This document shows, one piece after another, positions 1 through 34,828 of a stretch of DNA of 64,000 nt; within the stretch, counting starts at the first letter, position 1; each line of letters starts with the position of its first letter. Below the pieces are notes generated by a model. That model was not told where the DNA came from. It saw only the letters and a list, made by a program, of their open reading frames with translations, and did no database searches. The DNA is from Brienomyrus brachyistius. Lineage: Eukaryota; Chordata; Actinopteri; Osteoglossiformes; Mormyridae. The DNA lies in NCBI RefSeq assembly GCF_023856365.1, contig NC_064555.1, forward strand, positions 18,610,254 to 18,674,253, read 5' to 3'. Position numbers and translations under genes: made by a program.

Positions 1-696
1 GAAAAGTCAAATATAAGCTTAAATATAGAATAAAAAATGAATGTTGATAATTGGTTACATATGAATACCCATTGTTAAAATGTTAGATCGCAGTGGTGAA
101 TCTGCTTTAAATCAATGACATTTGCCCCTGTGATGGCTTCCGGAAAAGGGGCAGCTAGATGATGCTCCGGCATAAGGCCCATCTCAGAGGGCAGTGGTCT
201 TCATATATCACTGCCATTAAACACACTTAGCATTAAATATTTACGGAGTCATTAATGGAACAGTAAATGAGGGCTTTGGGTTTGGGGGAAGCGCGGTTTG
301 TCCCAGATATGGGGGGGGTGGCGGGGGCTGCGGGCTGGTGCTCGGGGGCCGACGTGGAGCGGCTCCGGTTTATCCCAGGCTTCTCTTTATCACACTGCAC
401 TTCTGCTTTCTCAGCCCTTCTCCTCCCCTGTGTGAAAAAAATAAATTATACTAAACCCCACAAATTAACTACCATGAAACATATCCCTCTGCTCTTTTGT
501 ATTCCTTTATAATTAATTTTTCAGAAAATCTTCATTGTCAGTGCTGAATGCTAACAAACAAATTACATCATCATCATAACCTACTAGTAGGTAAAGCAGC
601 TGTGAGGAAAACCAGCATAAAAAGGAATTTATTGTGTTATGCGAGTCTCTGCTGCTTGCTGTTGATACCAAGGGCCGTCGAGGAGGCTGCCTGTAG
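1..696. other. Upstream non-coding sequence, nothing recognised
   Basis: AT-rich sequence with a short G-rich stretch near 285-340. An 81-codon open frame starting at 267 shows no domain, codon bias or splice context. No exon, RNA gene or transposon end was recognised. Confidence 0.5.
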
Positions 697-2344
697 GGGG
701 CGCCGTGGGGGCCTGTAGGGGGCAGCGTGGAGGTTAGCAGTGCCGTGGGGTGGAGGTTAGCATCACCCTGGGGTGGATGTTAACAATCCCGTGGGGTGGA
801 GGTTAGCATCGCCCTGGGGTGGATGTTAACAATGCCGAGGGGTGGAGGTTAGCATCGCCGTGGGGTGAATGTTAACAGTGCCGTGGGGTGGAGGTTAGCA
901 TCGCCGTGGGGTGGAGGTTAGCATCGCCGTGGGGTGGAGGTTAGCATCGCCGTGGGGTGGAGGTTAGCATCGCCGTGGGGTGGATGTTAACAATGCCGTG
1001 GGGTGGAGGTTAGCATCGCCGTGGGGTGGATGTTAACAATGCCGTGGGATGGAGGTTAGCATCGCCGTGGGGTGAATGTTAACAGTGCCGTGGGGTGGAG
1101 GTTAGCATCGCCGTGGGGTGAATGTTAACAGTGCCATGGGGTGGAGGTTAGCATCGCCGTGGGGTGGAGGTTAGCATCGCCGTGGGGTGGATGTTAACAA
1201 TGCCATGGGGTGGAGGTTAGCATCGCCGTGGGGTGGATGTTAACAGTGCCGTGGGGTGGAGGTTAGCATCGCCGTGGGGTGAATGTTAACAGTGCCGTGG
1301 GGTGGAGGTTAGCATTGCCGTGGGGTGGATGTTAACAGTGCCATGGGGTGGAGGTTAGCATCGCCGTGGGGTGAATGTTAACAGTGCCGTGGGGTGGATG
1401 TTAACAGTGCCGTGGGGTGGAGGTTAGCATTGCCGTGGGGTGGATGTTAACAGTGCCATGGGGTGGAGGTTAGCATCGCCGTGGGGTGGAGGTTAGCATC
1501 GCCGTGGGGTGGAGGTTAGCATCGCCGTGGGGTGGATGTTAACAATGCCATGGGGTGGAGGTTAGCATCGCCGTGGGGTGGAGGTTAGCATTGCCGTGGA
1601 TTGGATGTTAACAGTGCCGTGGGGTGGATATTAACAGTGTTGTGGGGTGGAGGTTAGCATCGCCGTGGGGTGGATGTTAACAGTGCCGTGGGGTGGAGGT
1701 TAGCATTGCCCTGGGGTGGAGGTTAGCATTGCCCTGGGGTGGATGTTAACAATACCGTGGGGTGGAGGTTAGCATTGCCCTGGGGTGGAGGTGAGCATCG
1801 CCGTGGGGTGGAGGTGAGCATCGCCGTGGGGTGGAGGTTAGCATTGCCGTGGGGTGGATGTTAACAGTGCCATGGGGTGGAGGTTAGCATCGCCGTGGGG
1901 TGGAGGTTAGCATCGCCGTGGGGTGGAGGTTAGCATTGCCGTGGGGTGGATGTTAACAGTGCCATGGGGTGGAGGTTAGCATCGCCGTGGGGTGGAGGTT
2001 AGCATCGCCGTGGGGTGGAGGTTAGCATTGCCGTGGATTGGATGTTAACAGTGCCGTGGATTGGATGTTAACAGTGCCGTGGATTGGATATTAACAGTGT
2101 TGTGGGGTGGAGGTTAGCATCGCCGTGGGGTGGATGTTAACAGTGCCGTGGGGTGGATGTTAACAGTGCCGTGGGGTGGAGGTTAGCATCGCCATGGGGT
2201 GGAGGTTAGCATTGCCCTGGGGTGGAGGTTAGCATTGCCCTGGGGTGGATGTTAACAATACCGTGGGGTGGAGGTTAGCATTGCCCTGGGGTGGAGGTGA
2301 GCATCGCCGTGGGGTGGAGGTGAGCATCGCCGTGGGGTGGAGCC
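697..2344. repeat. 23-bp minisatellite, about 70 copies
   Basis: Tandem array with a 23-bp period. Two monomer types are intermixed: one contains GGAGGTTAGCATCGCC and the other GGATGTTAACAGTGCC, each followed by GTGGGGT. The types differ at a few fixed positions. A block around 1706-1840 (two CCTGGGG monomers, a GTTAACAATACC monomer, then two GGTGAGCATCGCC monomers) recurs about 506 bp later (around 2212-2345). This indicates block duplication inside the array. It lies about 5 kb upstream of the first grik5 coding exon. Confidence 0.95.
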
Positions 2345-5300
2345 TCAGCAAAATGAGTCTGTTGGCCCTTCAGGAAGGCCCATGACGCCCCAGCTGTCGC
2401 GAGCATGATGGATAAGCATAGAGGGGAAATGCAATGTACCTGTACTCACACTTGTGCAAATGGCAAATAAAAGATTCATTATTTGCGTTACATCATTAGT
2501 TTGTTTAGTGGCAGAGGCTAATTTCTACACTCAAGTGCTATTTTCTTATATTAGTAATAATTTGTTTAGTCACGCAGTGCTTTGATGAGTCCATTTCCAT
2601 TATATTGTTAATATTTCGGGTTGTTTCGCTGTGTAGACCAAGCTGTGCGATGAGGTGAATTTTCTGCCCTGTTGTTATTGACTTGCGCAGACCCGGTGCT
2701 GTGACGAGACGGTGTTTTCATTTAATTATTAGCCGTTTGGATTCTTTTGTTATGGTGGCTGAGCTCTGTGAGAAGATTGTATTTTTGTTGCATTGCTAAC
2801 AGTTTGTTTTTTTTTCAGTTGTGAAGGCCAAGCTGTTATGGAAAAACATACAGCAGTTATAATTTTAATGGCTTAGATTTTTGATGTGTTGGCTGAGTCT
2901 TGAGAAAATTTAATTTAAGGACAAACGTATGTCAGACCACCTGCTTTTTGACCTGGAGATGTGAGATTTATCTAACATCATTGGTGTGGCCAGTCAGGGA
3001 GTTACTCTGAAATGCTACTTTGCTTCTTGACCATGACCTTTATCAAGTGCAACTTCAAATCTTCTCTATTAATTAGCACATTATTTGAATGAAGCGGTGT
3101 GGCGACTCCTTTCAAGGATACGTTTGAAGGGATCTTCCACTGACAAGAGCCAAAGAAAGACCATCTAGCAGACCAAGTCGCTGGCTCCCAGAACAGCGCT
3201 TCCTCTTAGCACTGAATGGAGCTTCGCTGACTGGCTTGTGTTAGCCGGAATAATGAAACGCTGGCGCATGGTGCAGCCAAAAATCAGTGAGTGATGAATA
3301 TATAAGTCGGTAATGGCTCTGAGACTAGCTATAAAACCTTTAAAAGCAGGTAATAGTAAAAAAAAAACATTTATGTTTCATTTACATATCACATATTTAG
3401 CAGATGCTTTTGTCCAGAGTGATGTCCATCGGGCCAAATGAACTGTTACATTCTGTAACTCTACAACTAAGGAGTCTGCAGCAAGAGAGCCAAGATCTCT
3501 CGGAACGAGTATAACATTCTCTGTCAAATTACTGCAGAAGTTTGCTAAGCTGTAATTTCAGGAACCTTAATGTAATTCAAAAATTGACAGAAATATTTAC
3601 ATTGCCGCCATGTACAGTGAATATTGCCTAGGAAACTGCAGTGCGATTTGTTTGCTGTCTCTCTCCTCGGAATCTGGAGGGCCATCCTCTGCAGTTACAG
3701 AATATTCAGGGTTTCACCAGATCTTGCTTAATTAAAATAAAGTTTTGGGTTGGGGTTGAAACCCCACTTGCACTGCCGTTTTAAATACGTTTTACAAATG
3801 CGGTTCAGTGAATTATTAGCACCGTAGTGTGCGTGTGCAGGTGCATGATTGTTCTTCAACTGGAAAAGTGGGTGCGTGGGGGGGTGTATTTTCCTGTTGC
3901 ATTTATCATAGGTTCTTCAGTGGATGTTTTTTTTTATTGTATTACCATTTTCTCATAATTTATAATCTAAAGACCTACGACTACCCAGGTACCGTAGCCC
4001 TAACTAGATAACCGAAAAGCCAATTAGGTAGTGATGAGCACCTCATACAATGGTGCGATGGGATCCAATATATTTAAATGAATGCCACCCCTTTTATACC
4101 AGTGTGATTTATGTAAATTTTGTGCTGTAATTCTGCGAATGTAAGTATGGAGTCTAATAAGATTATGACAAAATACGTTCACTATTTCTTCACTGATGAT
4201 GTCATCATGCACAAGCTTTTGTCTTGTACAGTTTTTATTTTGTTGGTCAGCTGGCTACTGTTTCTCATTATTTACCGTTTCTTCAACATTTTCACTTAAT
4301 ATCTGGCTACAGTATTAGAATGTAATTATGTACTGCATTAATTTGTTTATTTTTAAATCTAATATCTGGAAATGCAAGTACAGTAGATGTTTACAATAAA
4401 ATAGAATTAACCACATATTGCTGCTACATGACAGACCTGGCCACAGAAGAATTTTGTAAGCTTGATCTCTAGTCCCTCTTGTTAATCATCTTAAACTGTA
4501 CAACCATCGATGTACTAGTATAGGTTAGCATTGTCTGTACTGTACTGTGCCGTTTCCATAACAACAACAATCGACGTTATCAGTCCTAAAAGACTAATTC
4601 ATTCCCAAACAGAGGTATCAAGATCTAACCTTGTAAAAATCCTGCTCGCCGAGCCACAGTTTTTTGAGGTCAATGAATCATCTTGTGCTGCTGCGCTGTT
4701 GCTTGTGCCTTAAAGCCAAAAGGCTGCGTGTCCCTCAGCCTTTCGACACCAAGACCAGCTCCTTAGCAACTGTGTTAGATGAGGCTCAAGGGAGACACCA
4801 CCACTTTGTATGAACGTATTTAAAAATGAGGCATTTACTGAAACAAGTATAAATAACAGTTACTTCTGCTAGAGATTGTGGCATTTCATTCAATAAATGC
4901 AAAAAAATTTTTGCATAAGCAAAAAAAGCACAATGACCTTCTATCCCTCACTCTACCCTGTGTGATTTTATATTTAAAGAACTTCAGCAATATTCATTTG
5001 CAATAATTACTGATATAGCTAATTGTACTACCCATTTGCACATTTACAAAGCAAATACACTGAATATGTAAAACATTCTGTTAAGAAGATTTTCTTCAGC
5101 CTCTTGTATAAAAGTAATTTGTATATGTGTAGCTACATTTTAATATGGCTCCTTCGTCAGTGAAGACAGTTTATGTGGATTTCAGTTCTAACCGTGGACA
5201 AGACAGCGGAGTCCTGGTGGATCTTCTGCCTTCCTTGTGTCACTGTTGTAACCTGTGATGGGAAGCACCTGTACCAGGGACTGCCTGCCCATGTCTGGCT

Positions 5301-6616
5301 TCAACAATACATGCTGGTGCAAACCTAAACACATGACTCAGTACTACCAGAGCTGCCAGCGATCATTAGTAATGGGCAGAAGCCAAATCACACGGCGGGA
5401 GAGCTTTAGCAACTGTAAGCGGCCAAAACACATAGAGGGAGACCTTTAGCGACTGCGAGAGGCCAGTCTGCATGCAGGCAGTCTTAGCAAATGGTAGGAA
5501 AGGACAGCACTGTTAGCGGGGGGCGTGTGGGAGTGTGTAACTTGCTTTCTATATTCATTTATAGGTAGTCTAATCATTTTGTGATGTGTGCTTAGTCTTT
5601 TTGTGTAAGGTTAGCGCTATTTCTGGTATCCGCACTATGTGTGGTGCAATTTTTTCTATTCAGTGCCTTATAGGGGAATCAAACCCTGTAGTTTTCATTA
5701 AGTGCTTTGCCAAGATTGATGGACTGTTTTCATTTTTAATGCTAGCAAAGACGGATGTTATACCGCATGGCCGAGGCTGTGACCCAGGCTGATCCTCTGC
5801 CAGTTTACCTTCAGCTGCCTGAGCATGTCAGATTCACGTTCGGTGATGTGGATTCTTGTTGCCCTATTCCGTTGAGATGGCCCCCTCTGCTGCGCTCTGT
5901 ATTGCCCCCCCCCAGGAGCCTCCTTCCCTTTAATTATCCCGCCTCCCCCCTTGGCTGAGCTGCTGGGTTTTTCTCTCTGTGGCTTTCATTACACAGACCT
6001 CAGAAACACCCCGTTTCTGAACAACAAATAAAAACTACGCAGTGCTTGATTATTGCACCATCCCTTTTCTTCCTGCTCCTGTTTTATTTCTGCCCAAAGA
6101 AATGACAGTGCTGCGACCCCCCCCCCCCCCCCCCCCGCCCCGTTTCGGTCCATGTCGTATTTGCCTGGGCTCTCAAACAGGCCATGCGTGAGTCAGTCAG
6201 TCCCGCCCCACAGGAGTTACCAATAATTTTGACTGCTAATGAAATGCCATGGACCTCGGCTGGCATTGATAGCTATTGAATTCTCAGTTGATCCCACAAT
6301 CTGTCTGTTTTTGATAGCTGCTTGATTCTGGGCTTATTCCAAGATTCGTCATTTATTGAATTATGAGCAGATCTTATAAATCATCCCTGGTTATACTAGG
6401 CCTTAATAAAAGCTAATCAGATGTGCTTCCTAGAGCGTAATATCATGCTTCTCAGCCATATATTCTTTGACCGACGAAATATATGAGTCCACTATTTTTA
6501 GAACACTATAACATAAAATGTTACCTTTGTACCCAAAGTGTGGGTGTGAGCTGCTGATATAAAACACAGATCTTTTCCAGTTTTAGGTGTATGTCCATTT
6601 TTAACTGTCCATTTTT
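2345..6616. other. Non-coding upstream region, no gene recognised
   Basis: Mostly AT-rich unique-looking sequence. Around 3385-3440 there is a stretch (TTTAGCAGATGCTTTTGTCC) like a motif common in fish dispersed repeats, too short to classify. A C homopolymer sits at about 6118-6136. Open frames here are short and show no domain. An untranslated grik5 exon or the promoter could lie here, but nothing in the sequence fixes it. Confidence 0.5.
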
Positions 6617-6618
6617 AA

Positions 6619-6653
<35 letters not shown>
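6619..6653. repeat. (CA)n microsatellite
   Basis: About 17 uninterrupted CA units followed by CCTTCTCTT. Ordinary vertebrate dinucleotide repeat. Confidence 0.9.
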
Positions 6654-6924
6654 CTTCTCTTATGTGGACTTTTTATATTAAAGAGGTCAGACCTTCTGCA
6701 TGGTGACTAACAGGTATACACATACACACAGGTAGATAATGATGATGAAGATGACAGTCTGGCCCTGGAATTACACATACGGATTTGTTTGTCTGTGAAA
6801 AGTCGTCATCTGAAGAACCATTTCATGGCCTTGTTCCCATTTCAGCCAGACGAAAGGGCAGCAAAGGGTGATGTCACAGTGTTGTTCTTGAAGAGATCGA
6901 CTCATTGTTGCTCTGTGATGCTGT

Positions 6925-7082
6925 GAAGCCTGTCTGTCTGCCTTTCGTTTGGCCTGTCTGTCTGCCTTTCGTTTGGCCTGTCTGTCTGTGTTCCGTTTGG
7001 CCTGTCTGTCTGCCTTTCGTTTGGCCTGTCTGTCTGTGTTCCGTTTGGCCTGTCTGTGTTTCATTTGGCCTGTCTGTCTGCA
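6925..7082. repeat. Pyrimidine-rich 24-bp minisatellite just upstream of grik5 exon 1
   Basis: Copies of a roughly 24-bp unit containing GGCCTGTCTGTCTGC, alternating with CTTTCGTTT or GTTCCGTTT. It ends about 80 bp before the likely acceptor of the first coding exon. Open frames on both strands across it are periodic products of the repeat, not genes. Confidence 0.85.
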
Positions 7083-7216
7083 CGTAAAAATGTGTAGATT
7101 ATATCTAGTGTAAATAATGACAGTTTTGTGTGTGATATCAAATATGAGTATCCTCCTGTCTAGTGGGCGGTGTGACAGGCAGCCAGAAGATCGTTCTCCA
7201 TGAGGAGCTGTAGAAG

Positions 7217-28504
<21,288 letters not shown>

Positions 28505-29195
28505 GCTGGAAGGGCTGAATGGAGGACTGTGCGCCCCCCCCCCCCACCCCCCCCCCACACACACACACACACACACAGAGGGCCGTCTGTGGAAGGACAA
28601 GGGCCTCCAGGCCTCCAAATGAATCGACCCAGACCTGGAACAGAAGACTGGATATTGTGAGCTCAGGTGGGGTACTTTGGGCATGGAGACAGAAACAGGG
28701 AAGACCAGCCCAGCATGGCCGTATGCTTGGAAATGTCCTTTACCCAGAATGCACTGTGTCCTGCAGGGCAGCTAGAATAACACCACGGTGTCGCTTTTAT
28801 AGAAGTCACTGTGCAGGGACACTAAAATGATGGAACTGATGTTCTTCTGTGAACAACACCTATTTAGCCTTTGTTGTTTACACTGGTCCTGTCACCATGG
28901 TGATAATGTAAGAAGCAACCTGTTGAAGGTCTTGCATTAAACTTCGGCATCAACATCTCCAACTGCGGGAAGATCTCTCGCACCTGGAACCCAGGTCTGT
29001 AGCTGAAGCATAGAGGCCGTGGATTTAAGGGATCCCGGCCTGCAGAGTGTGGAAGATAGAAGCCTGGACTATTCTCTCTTTTTCTTTCCTGTGGCTAGCT
29101 GCATAAACTGTGCTTATGTCCGAAGGATTTTCAAATGTGTAGGTGCTGTGTCTTATTTAAGTTGTTAAATAAAACTGTCAGTCATTGGGTTCAAC
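28505..29195 (+). promoter_or_regulatory. grik5: grik5 3' UTR with candidate poly(A) signals
   Basis: Follows the TAA at 28502. It holds a C/CA-rich low-complexity run at 28530-28576. Candidate signals are ATTAAA at 28936-28941 and AATAAA at 29168-29173. The second is canonical, so cleavage near 29190 is the preferred guess. The end is inferred. Confidence 0.6.
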
Positions 29196-29249
29196 TGACT
29201 AATGCCACCTTCCACCTGCATGCCAAGTTAAACCGAATCTGCACCCAAG

Positions 29250-29530
29250 CTAGAAGAGGTCTGATGTCTCTCTCAGAGCCATGGGCTGTAGGCCGCTGGA
29301 AAAGGCCTGATGTCTCTCTGATAGCCGTGGGCTGTAGGCCGCTGAAAAAGGCCTGATGTCTCTCTGATTGCCGTAGGCTGTAGGCCGCTGGAAAAGGCCT
29401 GATGTCACTCTGATAGCCGTGGGCTGTAGGCCGCTGGAAAAGGCCTGATGTCTCTCTGATAGCCATGGGCTGTAGGCCGCTGGAAAAGGCCTGATGTATC
29501 TCTGATAGCCATGGGCTGTAAGTCGCGGTC
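29250..29530. repeat. 46-bp minisatellite downstream of grik5, about 6 copies
   Basis: The unit contains CTGATGTCTCTCTGATAGCC, then GGGCTGTAGGCCGCTGGAAA. Successive starts at 29261 and 29307 show the 46-bp period. It begins about 80 bp after the AATAAA. Confidence 0.95.
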
Positions 29531-32500
29531 CAAGATCATTTAGCCATGAGATTAGAAGGTAATAGTGACCAGAGTCTTCAAAAGGAAATGCCCACCCTGG
29601 AGTGTGTAGAAGTGTCACATCTACATGACATTTTACATCTTAATTTTGCAGGTGATTTTATCCAATCAGGAAGCAGGGTCATCTTTGTGTCTGCGACCTT
29701 TGGTGGGTTTAGAGTCTCTTTGAGGGACCCAGCAGTCACGTCACTCTGCCAGCCGTGAGATGTGACCCGGTGACAGAGGCCTAGCCTTCCGAAGCAGACA
29801 CCACACAGAGGATGCAGGAACCGCAGCAACACTGCAGCTTCTATTGCATTGTTAGCATCACTTTTTTCTCATCAACATAACAGTTGGATGCAAACATTAT
29901 AGACGCCCTAGTCAACAGTATGAAATGAAAATAGTGTCAGTAACAAATGCTCTATAGTTACTTACAATTTGAATTCAACTGATTTCACTCACTATTAAAT
30001 ATTCAACTCAATATTAAATATCAACACTTAAAGAATAATAAATATAGTCAATAATGATATAATCAAAATCCCCGATCTGTTGCTTTTGCCCAGTACCCAT
30101 ATACCTCCCTATGAAAGCACATTTCATGGCTAAATGGACAAGATTAATTTGCCATCCAGATTTTTTCCTTTTGCATTTACTCACCAAAAACCTCGTTTCT
30201 GCCTTGTAAAGCATTTTCCCAGGACAGGCAGCTTGTCTGATGATGTCACATCGGTTTGGTGTCTCAGTTACAGTCCGGCATGCTAGTGGAGAATCTGCAT
30301 CACATTCACTGTGAATTGTGAGTATATTACGATATGGACGTACAAAACCATGAAAATGACAACAAAAAATATTTTTGATAATGTTAATGAAAACTGTTGT
30401 AAAAATTATTAAAATCAAAACAATTATCAACCAGAACCCTTGAGATCCCAATGAAATCTTAATCAATCTATTTTTAACGAGTGCATTTGACAACAAAGCT
30501 GTCAAAAATCATAAGTAGTGAATCCCAAGGGGTTTCGGATCTTGACAGTCTGTCAAAAAAAAAAATCACAAAAAACTTCAAAAATGTATGGTTCAGTAAC
30601 TCAGAGGCTACAGATGACATGAAAATTACCGCTGTGTCAATCATGTCTAATGTTACAAAGCTGCTTCAGTTGTTTGCAGTGGAGACTAGAGTCAGGAGGC
30701 GACATTCTGCAGGGGTCATGGAAGCGTTTTAGCCTAAACATTGCAGACCAAAGTCCTCCAAGAAGCTGCTTACTGGAATAACCAAATGGAAGGTTTGAAA
30801 ACAGTGTCTGTAAGACATATTAATAAAGAGAAAAATTTCGGAATTGCTTTGTTAACAGAATAAAAAAAATAAACAAAAAAAACGCATTCATCATAATATT
30901 AAAGCAAATGATGTATTACAGAAATGGCAGGAAAAGGGGGTTTCTGTCAGCTGATAAGTAAAATTATGTTATGTAATATTATTTGAGCACGATAACTATA
31001 AAAAATTGGAAACTTATCGGTATTGGATACATATCATGTCCATATGTAAATCATAACAATGAATTAATGTGAAAATGTAAGTTTTAGAGAAATACAGGTC
31101 ATTTAAAACAAACAAAAAAAGAAGAGAAAACACAGTAACTTTCTTGTTGTACTTAAGCTGAAGACTTGAAGCGGAGCCGGTTTGTTTCCTTGCCAGTCTA
31201 GTTTACCTGTGACTAAGCGGTGGTATGAAGCAGGGTCTGGTTAGTATCGCTGAGCTGTGAGTCAGGGTGGTTAGGCTGTTATTAGCCTGAATTACAGGCC
31301 TGTAATTCACAGCACGGACTGACGATTCTGTCAGGAGGTCTGGTGCTCTGCATGTCTTACTGGCAGCTTTCTGAATGCAGGGATCTACTGGGCAGGACGT
31401 GCAGAGACGTGTGGGCAAGACTTATGTGTGACGATTTTAAACATTCAAAATATCCTCATGAAAGAATACATAGTTTTTTCATGGTAACACCGGGGGGGGA
31501 ATTTTCACAAGCCAGGTTAAAGTAATTGCATGTATTCCATAGCCAAACAGGTTCTGTGAACTTTATCACTATGGCTCCCATGAATGGAAAATCCAGGCTC
31601 CAGTTACCTCATTTATGTTAATTTGCCGTTATATACAAGCTAGATGTGCATCCAGGCCCCAAAAGCAGAAGAACAATGATTGATTAATTGCCAGGGACTG
31701 TGTGTGTTTGTGTGTGTGTGTGTGTATGTGTGATGTACAAGTAAAATTTGCCTTGGAAAAAGCCTGCACTACAGAGACGGCAGGATGTGGTTTAATTTTG
31801 ACCACTAGACACTCTTGTTTTGCAAATGTTGACTAAAATCGATGCAGACTTTTTAATTTATCTTGTGAGAGAGTAGCCCTGCAGCTCAGTGCATAATGGT
31901 CAGGCCAATATAGTTTTGGTGCCACTGCACTGTTGAGATGCTTTCTAAACCAGGCACATCTTCTGTGTTCTTCATGGGAACAGCAAACTCACAGCCACGT
32001 ATCTTCTGAGCCAGGGATACGTTTCCTAAAAGCAGAGTTGCTAACAACCTTAGCAAGTTACAGGGCTGGAACCTTGCAACTCAGCTCAGCTTACAGGAAT
32101 GGAACCATGCAACTCATCGCTTCGAACTGTGTAAGTGACCAATGAGAGCTTTTGGGACGCGGACCCCAGGGTGCTACTTTTATTGTCAATGCCTGCTGCT
32201 GGCCCTATTATTGGTCAGATCACAAAAGCACCATAATTTCTTAGAAAATATTGATGGTTAATGCATTACATTATAAAAAATAAAATTACATCATTAAGAA
32301 AATGTAACAAAATCCGGACAAGGTGAGCTTACAGAGATGGTGAGAAGTGTGCAACTGTTACACCTGTGGTTTCCGTCAACTTTACTGGAAAACTGTGTTT
32401 TTGTTGGTGTGTTCACACAGCTAAGTGGTTATTTGAACAAGTAGATGTACATATGTAAGCATTTGTATGACATTTCCCCAGTTTGCCCCATCTTGTATTC

Positions 32501-32820
32501 TCTCTCATTCTACCTAATTTATCATTGCACACCTGACAAGTGAATCTGTAAACTGTTGTGGATTGCAGTGGTCAGACAGTAGAATTTTTTAAAACTGTTG
32601 CAATTGTTTGTTAGACACATCATACAGTACTAGTCCAGCTAAAGTTAGAATTTGTCGTCTACTAAAATTCCTCTGTAACTGTCCCACTGAGTCCAGATAA
32701 AAACAGGGCTGCTTTAGCTGAATAAATGAGCAGAAATATCTAAGAACTGTTTAAGACTGGATAAGTAGCACATGAAAAAAACTGTCATTTATCTGGCAGG
32801 CGGTGGACATGTCAAAACAC
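29531..32820. other. Intergenic sequence, nothing recognised
   Basis: AT-rich sequence between grik5 and the CEACAM-like gene, with a (GT)n run at 31696-31733. Open frames are short (under 165 codons), without domains or splice context. Confidence 0.55.
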
Positions 32821-32825
32821 AAAAC

Positions 32826-33325
32826 GTCTGACCCACATGCTCCTGAGCCTGTTCACACTCTGATCACACAGCTAACCTGCTGAAGGAGGGGCTTCCCTGA
32901 CATGCCGTCTGACCCACATGCTCCTGAGCCTGTTCACACTCTGTTCACACAGCTAACCTGCTGAAGGAGGGGCTTCCCTGACATGCCGTCTGACCCACAT
33001 GCTCCTGAGCCTGTTCACACTCTGATCACACAGCTAACCTGCTGAAGGAGGGGCTTCCCTGACATGCTGTCTGACACACATGCTCCTGAGCCTGTTCACA
33101 CTCTGATCACACAGCTAACCTGCTGAAGGAGGGGCTTCCCTGACATGCTGTCTGACACACATGCTCCTGAGCCTGTTCACACTCTGATGACACAGCTAAC
33201 CTGCTGAAGGAGGGGCTTCCCTGACATGCTGTCTGACCCACATGCTCCTGAGCCTGTTCACACTCTGATGACACAGCTAACCTGCTGAAGGAGGGGCTTC
33301 CCTGACATGCCGTCTGACACACATG
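32826..33325. repeat. 81-bp tandem repeat, 6 copies
   Basis: Copies start at 32826, 32907, 32988, 33069, 33150 and 33231, a constant 81-bp period, with a partial seventh at 33312. The unit contains CACATGCTCCTGAGCCTGTT and GCTGAAGGAGGGGCTTCCCT. Copies differ at only a few positions. Confidence 0.96.
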
Positions 33326-34515
33326 CCAAAATGTGTGTATTAGGGCTACAATATTCATCATCCAATCCACACATCCAATAAACCAGTAAGAGAATACATC
33401 TTGAGAGTGTGTTTCTACTTTATTATTTAAGTCGTTATTTAAGTTGCACTTGAAGTTGAGCAGGCCTGCTGGCCAATAGGTGGACCGGCAATCACAGCCT
33501 CACCTACTGCACACAATTCAGAGATAATGATGCAAAGCCAGTTCTACATAACATTTCTGTATTTTATGTATAACGGAGTTGGAACCCTGCTTTGTCACTG
33601 TCGCTACTCGCTTGCACCCTCAATATTTTCTGCCAAGCTGATCTGAACCCACCCAACTAATGTTTTATTTTTATTTTCAGCAAGTGCCCTTCTAGAATCG
33701 GAAAATATATTTTCAATTCCCCTTATTTATGATTCCCCTTTGAAATGCCATTGCTTTTCTGAGCTTGAGTTTGTTTTATTGTGTTTGTCGTAATACACAC
33801 TAACTGACTAAAAAAGGTCAGTTTTTAGGTCTCTAACTGAATATTTGAATCATCACTTTCAGGGGGCAGCACTTCTGGTGCCTGGTATGAAGGAGGGTGG
33901 ATTTTATGACTCTGCCAACCAATAATGGGAAGAGATTGAATGGAAGGGATACTCTCACCATATACTGTAAAAAGAAAAATATTTATTTTCATGCTAATAT
34001 TTATATGCTAATATTTAACCACTAGTAATAAATATTTAGTAATTAAATTTGGAATGAATTGATATTGAAGTAATATCTGTTTCATATTCATAGTGGAAAG
34101 AAAGAGTGCCGAGTTCCATTTGCAGACCAAGCAGGAAAAACAAGCAACAACATGTTGCCCAATCCCAGGTATTACGAGGAATGAATCCAAGTCATGCTCA
34201 GCAAAGAGGGTCAGCAAGCCGGCGAGGGTTCATCAACCAGCAGGAGTCTCTCAGTAACCCAGCGACTCAGCAGCTCCGTAATGAGCAGACTCAGTAACTC
34301 GCAAAGGTTTTACTTCAGAGATCCACAATCTAATCACTAGAGGCATTTCTAATATTCAGGCCAGGTGTGTGTGTGTTTTGGTGTGGGAGCTACATTTGGA
34401 ATCCTGTGTTTCTTTTTGAATTATACTGAGGGGACCCACTCCCTCAACGTTTCTGTTTAGCCGGCTTAATCAGCTGCATGTGAATAAAACACAAAATATC
34501 AAAAGAATATCAATA
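33326..34515. other. Intergenic sequence, nothing recognised
   Basis: AT-rich sequence with no identifiable exon or mobile element. Short open frames (63-69 codons) show no features. Confidence 0.5.
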
Positions 34516-34519
34516 TCAA

Positions 34520-34828
34520 ATATCAAATAGATATCAAAGAGAAGGGCGGTCCCTGGCACTTCCTCCTGTTTGATAACTTAAAAAAATATTGATCTTTTTC
34601 AAACATTGCAGGCACATTGAATGGGTGAAGATCTGGAACTGTTACATTTTTAAGGCAGACTGCACCAAAATTAAAGCACCACTGCTTAGTGGCAGCAATG
34701 GGAAGGGTGACTGGAGAAGACACTTTTGAACATGATAACTAAGTATTTGATGGATCGTACTACCACAAAAACATTATATGAATGAAGATCTATATACCTG
34801 ATATCTTTTTGAGACAAATTGCACTAAA
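34520..34828. repeat. Dispersed-repeat-like sequence hosting a LINE insertion (left part)
   Basis: Phrases such as GATCTTTTTCAAACATTGCA, a LINE-adjacent GAGACAAATTGCACTAAAG and CACTGCTTAGTGGCAGCAAT have counterparts in 37662-37790, right of the LINE. This suggests the LINE landed inside a diverged, internally repeated element. The family was not identified. Confidence 0.45.

Noticed and set aside
697..2344. CRISPR-like array
   Set aside because: Head-to-tail monomers without unique spacers, in a vertebrate genome; it is a minisatellite.
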